Part shown: positions 1 to 5,392 of the stretch, piece by piece | How the letters are laid out: each line of letters begins with the position of its first letter | Position numbering within the stretch: position 1 is the stretch's first letter | Source: an uncultured Eubacterium sp. | GTDB lineage: Bacteria; Bacillota; Clostridia; Lachnospirales; Lachnospiraceae | Direction: 5' to 3' | DNA: 7,969 bases | Assembly (NCBI GenBank): GCA_910579145.1 | Contig: CAJTTQ010000102.1 | Span: forward strand, 1 to 7,969 | The notes under the pieces: generated by a model | The model's database searches: none | What the model saw: the letters and a program-made list of their open reading frames with translations, nothing else | What the model was told of the DNA's origin: nothing | Program-made: the position numbers and the translations under genes

Positions 1-483
1 ATGATATTGAAAATTCATCCTTTGAGCTTCTTCATGCGAATACGCCCTGCTGAACAAACTTCCCTTTCTAGTTGTGTCATTTGCCCTGCACGCTTTTACT
101 TCAACCCGGATCCCATCAAACCACAAATCAAACTCCCCATCAAAAGAAGGATAAACCTGTAACAGATTTTGTTTTGTCGCTTTTATAAATTGAGGAAAAA
201 GCTGCATAATATACTGTTCTCCCCACGTCTGACCAAACGTACGGGGTGCCATGTCAAATAAATACAGGTACGGATTACTTTTACGAACACGATCATTAAA
301 TTCATTCTGCATTGCAAGATAATCTTCAAAACTAATTTTCCCAATGGAAAGCAAATAGGCCATCATAATACTTTCTGTCCCAAATGGTTCCGCGGATGAT
401 CCATTTTTAATGGATTCCACAACAGCCTTATCACCGTCCGAATTTTGTAATAAGTATTCTATCTTCTCTCGTAATTCTTTCAT
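1..483 (-). CDS. Putative PD-(D/E)XK nuclease, type II restriction enzyme-like (3' end cut by window edge)
   Basis: This reading frame stays open for 161 codons from an ATG at 483 to the window edge, so the C-terminus is missing. The start is supported by AAGGAG at 492-497, 8 nt upstream. The N-terminal ~60 residues look helical (MKELREKIEYLL...). A conserved-looking block around residues 70-100 (NPYLYLFDMAPRTFGQTWGE) leads to GEFDLW, FDGIRV and EVKACRA. Here D119, E128 and K130 fit the D-x(n)-E-x-K signature of PD-(D/E)XK nucleases, with the usual beta-hairpin spacing; E117 is an extra acidic candidate. That fold is typical of type II restriction endonucleases, so DNA cleavage is the best inference, but the recognition sequence and any partner methyltransferase cannot be seen. 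The gene appears more AT-rich than groEL next to it, consistent with acquisition. It begins only about 40 nt after the groEL terminator. The coding call is firm; the nuclease role is moderately supported. Confidence 0.72.
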   Translation of the reverse strand, partial: MKELREKIEYLLQNSDGDKAVVESIKNGSSAEPFGTESIMMAYLLSIGKISFEDYLAMQNEFNDRVRKSNPYLYLFDMAPRTFGQTWGEQYIMQLFPQFIKATKQNLLQVYPSFDGEFDLWFDGIRVEVKACRANDTTRKGSLFSRAYSHEEAQRMNFQYH

Positions 484-491
484 ACATGATA

Positions 492-497
492 CTCCTT
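492..497 (-). promoter_or_regulatory. Ribosome binding site of the nuclease-like gene
   Basis: AAGGAG on the minus strand lies 8 nt before the ATG at 483. It decides between that start and a second, out-of-frame ATG at 487-485. Confidence 0.75.
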
Positions 498-523
498 ATC
501 TCTCTTTCTGCTACCGTATATCC

Positions 524-549
524 AAAACGCCCGCTCTTCCGAGCGGGCG
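524..549 (-). terminator. Intrinsic terminator of groESL
   Basis: A perfect 9 bp GC-rich stem (528-536 with 541-549) closes a TTCC loop. On the minus strand it is followed by TTTT (524-527). It starts 22 nt past the groEL stop, so it should end groESL transcription. The U-run is only four bases, so some read-through into the downstream nuclease-like gene is plausible. Confidence 0.82.
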
Positions 550-571
550 CCTCTAAATTTATTCCATTGTA

Positions 572-2197
572 TTACATCATGCCCATGCCAGGAGCTCCTC
601 CGGCTGGCATCGGTGGTACATCTTCTTTGATATTGGCAACGACGGACTCTGTCGTCAACAGCGTTGATGCTACGCTCGTCGCGTTCTGGAGCGCGCTCCT
701 CGTCACCTTCGCCGGGTCAAGGATACCATTCTCGACCATGTTGACATACTCTTCTTTCAGCGCGTCAAAGCCGAATCCCGGTTTCTCAGCCGCTACTTTA
801 TCAATGATCACAGAACCTTCGAGTCCTGCGTTTTCCGCGATCGTGCGGAGCGGTGATTCCAGCGCGCGCAAAATGATGTTCGCGCCGGTCTTCTCGTCGC
901 CTTCCATATCAGAAGCCAGTTTGGAAACCTCTTTCGCTGCGTGGATATATGCGGAACCGCCTCCTGCGATGATTCCTTCCTCCACAGCCGCTCTCGTAGC
1001 TGCCAATGCATCTTCCATACGGAGTTTTGCTTCCTGCATTTCCGTCTCAGTCGCAGCGCCGACACGGATGACTGCTACGCCGCCGGCCAGTTTTGCCAGA
1101 CGCTCCTGCAGTTTCTCGCGGTCGAAATCCGATGTCGTCTCTTCAATCTGCTTGCGGATCTGGGATACGCGGGCCTCGATCTCACCCTTATCTCCTTCTC
1201 CGTCTACGATGATCGTATTTTCTTTCTGCACTTTTACCGATTTCGCGCGGCCGAGCTGATCCATCGTCGTATCTTTCAGATCCAGTCCGAGCTCTTCCGT
1301 GATCACTTCACCACCGGTAAGGATCGCGATGTCTTTGAGCATCTCTTTTCTTCTGTCACCATAGCCAGGTGCTTTCACCGCTACGACCTGGAATGTGCCG
1401 CGCAGTTTGTTCAGTACGAGTGTGCTCAGTGCCTCACCCTCTACGTCCTCTGCGATAATGAGGAGTTTCGCGCTCGACTGTACAACCTGCTCAAGAAGCG
1501 GCAGGATCTCCTGGATGTTGGAAATCTTTTTATCTGTAATAAGGATATATGGATTTTCCAGATTTGCTTCCATCTTATCCATATCCGTTGCCATATAAGC
1601 GGAAAGATAACCGCGGTCAAACTGCATTCCCTCTACGAGATCCAGTTCGGTCATCATCGTCTTCGATTCCTCGATCGTGATAACGCCGTCATTCGAAACT
1701 TTCTCCATCGCGTCGGCGACCATCTCGCCAACCTGCTCATCTCCGGCTGAAATCGCTGCTACTTTCGCGATCTGCTCTTTGCCCTGCAACGTCTCGCTCA
1801 TCTCTTTGATCGCGTCCACCGCACAGTCTGTCGCCTTTTTCATGCCCTTTCGCAGGATGATCGGGTTTGCGCCTGCTGCCAGGTTCTTCATTCCCTCGTT
1901 GATCATCGCCTGCGCCAGTACGGTAGCTGTCGTCGTACCATCACCAGCTACGTCGTTTGTCTTCGTAGCCACTTCTTTTACGAGCTGCGCGCCCATATTC
2001 TCAAACGCGTCTTCCAGTTCGATCTCTTTCGCGATCGTCACACCATCATTTGTAATGAGCGGCGCGCCAAACGATTTGTCTAAAACGACGTTACGCCCTT
2101 TTGGTCCCAGTGTTACGCGTACGGTATCTGCCAGTTTATTTACGCCAGTCTCAAGTGCTGATCTGGCCTCTACTCCAAATTTAATTTCCTTTGCCAT
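572..2197 (-). CDS. groEL: Chaperonin GroEL (Hsp60)
   Basis: The product is a 541-residue cytosolic chaperonin. It forms the double-ring folding chamber that, capped by GroES, encloses and refolds proteins using ATP. Family landmarks are all present: MAKEIKFG at the N-terminus, the nucleotide-binding LGPKGRNVVLD (residues 30-40), DGVTIAKEIELED (51-63), the catalytic-region GDGTTT (85-90, equivalent to the Asp87 motif of E. coli), the equatorial EDALAATRAAVEEGI-GGG block, and the flexible Gly/Met-rich tail ending GGAPGMGMM. The length is normal for the family. The ATG at 2197 has AGGAGGT at 2202-2208. It follows groES by 56 nt with no promoter or terminator between, so the two form one operon under HrcA/CIRCE control. 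Long open frames on the opposite strand are antisense shadows. Confidence 0.99.
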   Translation of the reverse strand: MAKEIKFGVEARSALETGVNKLADTVRVTLGPKGRNVVLDKSFGAPLITNDGVTIAKEIELEDAFENMGAQLVKEVATKTNDVAGDGTTTATVLAQAMINEGMKNLAAGANPIILRKGMKKATDCAVDAIKEMSETLQGKEQIAKVAAISAGDEQVGEMVADAMEKVSNDGVITIEESKTMMTELDLVEGMQFDRGYLSAYMATDMDKMEANLENPYILITDKKISNIQEILPLLEQVVQSSAKLLIIAEDVEGEALSTLVLNKLRGTFQVVAVKAPGYGDRRKEMLKDIAILTGGEVITEELGLDLKDTTMDQLGRAKSVKVQKENTIIVDGEGDKGEIEARVSQIRKQIEETTSDFDREKLQERLAKLAGGVAVIRVGAATETEMQEAKLRMEDALAATRAAVEEGIIAGGGSAYIHAAKEVSKLASDMEGDEKTGANIILRALESPLRTIAENAGLEGSVIIDKVAAEKPGFGFDALKEEYVNMVENGILDPAKVTRSALQNATSVASTLLTTESVVANIKEDVPPMPAGGAPGMGMM

Positions 2198-2253
2198 GAT
2201 GACCTCCTAATTTAATTACAAATTTAACATCCTTCTACAACCATGTTACTTCT

Positions 2254-2541
2254 CTACTCTTCGACGATCGCCACGATATCGTTCTGACGGACAACGACAT
2301 ACTCATTATCCTCTAATTTTACATCGGTGCCGGAATACTTCGAGTAAATCACCTTGTCACCGACTTTCACTTCCATCTTCACTTCTTTTCCGTCTACCAT
2401 ACCGCCCGGCCCAACTGCGATCACTTCAGCCTGCTGCGGTTTCTCCTGCGCCTGACCAGGAAGAACGATACCGGATTTCGTAGTTTCCTCTGCATCCAAC
2501 TGCTGCAAAACAACTCTGTCGCCCAATGGTACTAATTTCAT
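2254..2541 (-). CDS. groES: Co-chaperonin GroES (Hsp10)
   Basis: The product is a 95-residue lid protein that forms a heptameric cap on the GroEL ring. The start is set at 2541 because family members begin MKLxPLGDRVV and because GGAGG at 2550-2554 sits 8 nt upstream. The frame stays open to 2640, but that extension would reach into the CIRCE operator and has no family support. Visible motifs are PLGDRVVLQ near the N-terminus, the mobile-loop region TTKSGIVLPGQAQEKPQ that contacts GroEL, EVIAVGPG, VGDKVIYSKYSGTDVK and the C-terminal DIVAIVE. It is first in the operon, ahead of groEL. It is expected to be heat-inducible through release of HrcA from CIRCE. Confidence 0.98.
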   Translation of the reverse strand: MKLVPLGDRVVLQQLDAEETTKSGIVLPGQAQEKPQQAEVIAVGPGGMVDGKEVKMEVKVGDKVIYSKYSGTDVKLEDNEYVVVRQNDIVAIVEE

Positions 2542-2549
2542 TTCTATTT

Positions 2550-2554
2550 CCTCC
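2550..2554 (-). promoter_or_regulatory. Ribosome binding site that fixes the groES start
   Basis: GGAGG on the minus strand, 8 nt ahead of the ATG at 2541, argues against the in-frame upstream start codons. Confidence 0.85.
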
Positions 2555-2633
2555 ATTCTTTTTTCCATGCGCACACGCCCGTTCACACTACGTAACATGC
2601 GGACCTGCGAACACAAACTTTCTTCGCTTCCTG

Positions 2634-2660
2634 TTAGCACTCTCTTTCATTGAGTGCTAG
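2634..2660 (-). promoter_or_regulatory. CIRCE operator (HrcA binding site)
   Basis: On the plus strand the arms are TTAGCACTC (2634-2642) and GAGTGCTAG (2652-2660), separated by 9 nt. This matches the CIRCE consensus TTAGCACTC-N9-GAGTGCTAA at every arm position but one. It lies just downstream of the predicted groESL start point, inside the 5' leader. This is the standard arrangement for repression by HrcA. Confidence 0.97.
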
Positions 2661-2671
2661 CGATTGATTTT

Positions 2672-2700
2672 ATAATAGCCACTTCTTTCCTTATTTGCAA
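2672..2700 (-). promoter_or_regulatory. groESL promoter, sigma-A type
   Basis: The minus strand reads TTGCAA (2695-2700), a 17 nt spacer, then TATTAT (2672-2677). The predicted start near 2665 puts CIRCE at the beginning of the transcript. An A-rich tract on the transcribed-strand side upstream of the -35 could act as an UP element. Confidence 0.8.
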
Positions 2701-2710
2701 ATCGTACGTC

Positions 2711-2779
2711 TTTGATTTTTTGAATATTTTAAGTGTTTTTATGCGTTTTTCTCCCTTTTTCTTCCGTTTTCTCACTTTA
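2711..2779. other. Phased T-tract (probably curved) DNA between divergent promoters
   Basis: Runs of T occur at 2716-2721, 2727-2730, 2736-2740, 2746-2750, 2756-2760, 2767-2770 and 2777-2779. Their centres are about 10 bp apart, close to one helical turn. Phased A/T tracts are known to bend DNA. The stretch lies between the groESL -35 and the -35 of the plus-strand gene. The periodicity is seen directly; the bending and any regulatory role are inferred. Confidence 0.7.
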
Positions 2780-2808
2780 TTGCATTCTTTTTCCTTATAT
2801 GGTAAAAT
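2780..2808 (+). promoter_or_regulatory. Probable promoter of the duplicated Cys/His-module gene
   Basis: TTGCAT (2780-2785) is followed by a 17 nt spacer and TAAAAT (2803-2808). The -10 is a 5/6 match and the spacing is ideal, but the -35 is weak at 3/6. Transcription would start near 2815 and give a leader of about 45 nt. Confidence 0.55.
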
Positions 2809-2859
2809 CAGTTTACATCACACCCTGAACAAACGAATCAAAGAAAGAGAGTGAATCAA

Positions 2860-3579
2860 ATGAAAGAACAGCTGTACACCATCCCGGTCAACGACATATT
2901 CGAACAGGAATGTGAGTGTCCGGTCTGCGCCATGAAAAAAGCGCTCGAAGACGACGCCGTAGCCTTTACGATGGGCCCCAGTTACATGGAGGACGACATC
3001 CGGCTCACCACGGACAAAATCGGATTCTGTGCCCCGCATATGCAGGCCCTGTATGATTTCGAGAACCGTTTGGGACTCGCGCTCGTGATCGACACTCATA
3101 TGAAGAATATGATACAAAACATCGAAACATTACAGAAAAAAGGAAGAAAACAAACACACGGCCTGTTTTCCAAAAAAGATACAACACCTCTATTTTCCTT
3201 TACCGACCAGATCAGCCGCTCGTGCTTTATCTGCGACCGGATCCGTTACACGTTTGAGCGGTATGTGGCGACGACATTCTATTTATATGAAGAAGATGCC
3301 GCCTTCGTCACAAAATTCAGACAGTCGCGCGGCTTCTGCCTGGAGCATTACGGCATGCTGTACGAGAAGGCTCCGTCCTATCTATCTGGAAACACGCTCG
3401 AGCAATTCACCGACGACCTGAATAAGGTCTTTTTGGACAATTACATCCGTATGGAAGAAGAACTTTCCTGGTTCATCGACAAATTCGATTACCGAAATGC
3501 AGATGCCCCGTGGAAAACATCAAAAGACGCCCTTCCCCGCGCCATGACCAAGTGCAATGGGATCCTCTCTCAAAAATAG
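2860..3579 (+). CDS. DUF6062-like protein with two Cys/His metal-binding modules
   Basis: The product is a 239-residue soluble protein of unknown function that resembles the DUF6062 family of Clostridia (recognition by eye). Two similar modules are visible. Module 1 has C20-x2-C23 (CPVC) and, 34 residues on, GFCAPH with C57-x2-H60. Module 2 has C122-x2-C125 (CFIC) and, 35 residues on, GFCLEH with C160-x2-H163. Each gives a CCCH set suited to zinc. A basic linker (about residues 91-108) joins them, and the C-terminal part is acidic and helical. No signal peptide or membrane segment is seen. The ATG at 2860 is preferred; a GTG at 2851 is in frame, and neither has a strong ribosome binding site (AGAGAGTGA precedes the ATG). 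The gene diverges from groESL and meets the permease gene tail-to-tail. The role is unknown; a redox or metal-dependent regulator is only a guess. Confidence 0.85.
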   Translation: MKEQLYTIPVNDIFEQECECPVCAMKKALEDDAVAFTMGPSYMEDDIRLTTDKIGFCAPHMQALYDFENRLGLALVIDTHMKNMIQNIETLQKKGRKQTHGLFSKKDTTPLFSFTDQISRSCFICDRIRYTFERYVATTFYLYEEDAAFVTKFRQSRGFCLEHYGMLYEKAPSYLSGNTLEQFTDDLNKVFLDNYIRMEEELSWFIDKFDYRNADAPWKTSKDALPRAMTKCNGILSQK

Positions 3580-4445
3580 TGTGAGATCAGATCGATCAAG
3601 ATCCCCCACGCCGTGCCGGAAACATACAGGATAGACAAAAGTAAAAGATTTTCCTTCCATCTCCGGTTTGTCTGGAATAATACGAGAAGACCGGCGCCGG
3701 CCCCGACCAAAAGTCCTGACATCATCGTTCCGAAACTAATGAACTCATTCAAATACAGCTGTGTGATCACGACCGAGGACGCACAGTTCGGAATGAGTCC
3801 GACGATCCCGGCAAGCGCCGGCCCTAACAGCGGCCGGCCGGACATAAAACCAGCCAGACGTTCTTCTCCGATCAGAGTGACCAACACATTCAGAATGATC
3901 GTGAATAGAAGAATAAACAGGAAAATCTTCGCCGTATGGACGAGAGCCGAGCGGAAAATCCCCCTGTCGCACCCGCAGTGCTCGCTCTCGCACCGGGTAT
4001 GGATCTCCTTATAGCGGATCGGGGACGGACGGAAGCGGAACACGAAATCGACAAAAAATCCGGTCAGCATTCCCATCACCGCTTTCATGCCAAGGATGAC
4101 AAGCACAATGCGGGCATCCACTGCTTCCGAGATAAAAATAGGCAGCATCTCGTCCGAAGTAGATAAAAACACAGCTAGTAACGTTCCCATCGTTATGATC
4201 CCGCCCGCATACAGGTTGGAGGCCGCCGCTGAAAATCCGCACTGGGGAAATACCCCTGCCAGTCCTCCCGCCAACGGCCCCAATCTCCCGGCCTTCCGCA
4301 CGATAGCCCGGGTTTTTGTGCTGGTCTTATGCTCCAGATACTCCATGATCACATAAGCCGCCATCAAAAACGGCAGAAGCTTTATGCTGTCCATGCACGC
4401 ATCCAGCAACAGATCGATCAGTGTTTCCATGTCTATATGAATCAT
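3570..4445 (-). CDS. Putative heavy-metal exporter permease (ArsP_2-like, PF11449 type)
   Basis: The product is a 291-residue integral membrane protein with about eight hydrophobic segments. Two halves echo each other: GVFPQCGFSAAASNLY (C69 in the PQC motif), then a GTLLAVFLST segment; and GLIPNCASSVVITQLY (C221 in PNC), then a GTMMSGLLVGAGAG segment. Such paired P-x-C motifs within repeated halves fit the putative metal exporters also annotated as arsenic efflux or manganese transport proteins; the substrate is not settled. Between the halves a soluble loop carries H149, C152, H156, C157 and C159, a possible metal-sensing site. The ATG at 4445 overlaps the TGA of the upstream gene (TGATG), which suggests translational coupling; a GTG at 4448 is an alternative start. 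The 3' end overlaps the convergent gene by 10 bp. Confidence 0.85.
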   Translation of the reverse strand: MIHIDMETLIDLLLDACMDSIKLLPFLMAAYVIMEYLEHKTSTKTRAIVRKAGRLGPLAGGLAGVFPQCGFSAAASNLYAGGIITMGTLLAVFLSTSDEMLPIFISEAVDARIVLVILGMKAVMGMLTGFFVDFVFRFRPSPIRYKEIHTRCESEHCGCDRGIFRSALVHTAKIFLFILLFTIILNVLVTLIGEERLAGFMSGRPLLGPALAGIVGLIPNCASSVVITQLYLNEFISFGTMMSGLLVGAGAGLLVLFQTNRRWKENLLLLSILYVSGTAWGILIDLISHYF

Positions 4446-5290
4446 CACGCGCCATCCGACTGAAGTGACTCTTTTAACGCAAGCGCCTTGTCCTTAATAC
4501 GGCGGTTGGCATCCCTCGCCACGAGTACCTTTGATACCCAGCGCTTTGCCTCTTCCTTTTCCCCGATCCGTCTGGAAAGTTCGGCAACCAAAAACGTAAC
4601 GGTATATTCGTCCATGCCGCACATCGGAAAATCTTCCTGGGAGAAAGCGGAAATAAAGCCTTCATGCGCGTTTTTGAGACATTCGATCTCCTCTTTGGCA
4701 ACCGCTTCGATCTCTTCTTTCTTATACTCGCCTTTCATCATTTCCTCGCGCTTACCGCGGAACAGCCACGCCAGCTTCAAACACGTATACGCGCGCTCGC
4801 TCAGTTTACCCTTTTTGACTACTGTGTTCAAAAGCGCCATTTTGTGCCTGGTGATCGCCTCATCGTAAGAATACACTTTTCCATTTTCAGAAGTATACTT
4901 AAAAGTACTCGAAATCTGCTCCTTAATCTGCTTTGCCTGCGAAGACATCACAAAGTTGAAATAGCGGTTCAGGGAAGCATACCCGCACGTAGGACAAAGG
5001 ATCGCATCATATTTGAGCGGATCGATCCCCTGATATTTCGGGCGCAGATCCATATCCTGCGATACGAGTTTTGCCTTTCCAGTGCGCACCATCTTACATT
5101 TGAACTCGGTGTCGCAAACCGGACACTTATGCGTTTTTTCAAAAAGAAGGCTTTCCTCACTGATTTCCTTTGGCTTGTTTTCCGCTCCCTGGCCGGTTCC
5201 CGCCTCTTCTTTCTTTTCTTCCTCAAAAACATCTATATCCTTCTTCACCTTCAACCCCAGGCTCTCCAGCCCAGCAAACAAATTACTCAT
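4445..5290 (-). CDS. DUF2225-like zinc-ribbon protein
   Basis: The product is a 281-residue soluble protein of unknown function that matches my recollection of DUF2225 (PF09986). After a charged, Lys/Glu-rich N-terminal segment (about 14-52) it has C56-x2-C59 (KCPVCDTEF) and C99-x2-C102 (LCPTCGYAS), a four-Cys zinc-ribbon pair. These flank the DLRPKYxGIDPLKYDAI stretch. The rest is helical with alternating charges and Ala/Leu pairs, resembling TPR-type repeats, which suggests a protein-interaction role. The start is set at 5290 by GGAGG at 5296-5300. The frame runs 8 codons further upstream, but those codons include the ribosome binding site. It is first in a two-gene unit with the permease, and TGA/ATG overlap. 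No convincing promoter lies in the 102 nt after glnS; a TATAAA at 5356-5361 lacks a -35, so read-through from glnS is possible. Confidence 0.9.
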   Translation of the reverse strand: MSNLFAGLESLGLKVKKDIDVFEEEKKEEAGTGQGAENKPKEISEESLLFEKTHKCPVCDTEFKCKMVRTGKAKLVSQDMDLRPKYQGIDPLKYDAILCPTCGYASLNRYFNFVMSSQAKQIKEQISSTFKYTSENGKVYSYDEAITRHKMALLNTVVKKGKLSERAYTCLKLAWLFRGKREEMMKGEYKKEEIEAVAKEEIECLKNAHEGFISAFSQEDFPMCGMDEYTVTFLVAELSRRIGEKEEAKRWVSKVLVARDANRRIKDKALALKESLQSDGA

Positions 5291-5295
5291 AGAAT

Positions 5296-5300
5296 CCTCC
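5296..5300 (-). promoter_or_regulatory. Ribosome binding site of the DUF2225-like gene
   Basis: GGAGG on the minus strand, 5 nt ahead of the ATG at 5290, selects that start over in-frame ATGs at 5302 and 5314. Confidence 0.85.
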
Positions 5301-5305
5301 ATTCT

Positions 5306-5319
5306 TTGCAGCACTGCAA
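5306..5319. repeat. 14 bp palindrome ahead of the DUF2225-like gene
   Basis: TTGCAG-CA-CTGCAA has perfect 6 bp arms and lies 6 nt upstream of the ribosome binding site. It could be an operator, but it is short and the role is unproven. Confidence 0.4.
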
Positions 5320-5336
5320 TATTTTTTCACCATTCC

Positions 5337-5355
5337 TGTGCATGGTTTTTGCACA
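5337..5355. repeat. Short inverted repeat after glnS
   Basis: TGTGCA (5337-5342) and TGCACA (5350-5355) flank a 7 nt loop in the glnS-DUF2225 gap. No U-tract follows on the minus strand, so it is a poor terminator. It may be a leader hairpin or chance. Confidence 0.3.
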
Positions 5356-5392
5356 TTTATATAGCCTACCGTCACATCACACCTCCATGCGA

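Noticed and set aside
486..1259. 257-codon plus-strand open frame opposite groEL
   Set aside because: It is antisense to an unmistakable groEL. It gives a low-complexity Ser/Ala-rich product and has no ribosome binding site; the same holds for the other frames opposite groEL (941-1750, 1677-2210).
2542..2640. N-terminal extension of GroES to a start at 2640
   Set aside because: The extra residues resemble no GroES, would overlap the CIRCE operator, and ignore the GGAGG next to the family-typical start.
2661..2710. CtsR operator in addition to CIRCE
   Set aside because: No GGTCAAA-type direct heptamers are present around the groESL promoter.
2654..2854. 66-codon hydrophobic plus-strand frame
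   Set aside because: It spans CIRCE, two promoters and the T-rich phased region; its Phe/Leu content simply reflects T-runs.
3555..3620. Terminator between the convergent genes
   Set aside because: Only weak pairings (TCTCA with TGAGA, and distant GGGATC with GATCCC) without a U-tract; not enough to call.
5356..5384. Promoter for the DUF2225-like gene
   Set aside because: TATAAA at 5356-5361 is a fair -10, but nothing like a -35 lies 16-18 nt upstream.
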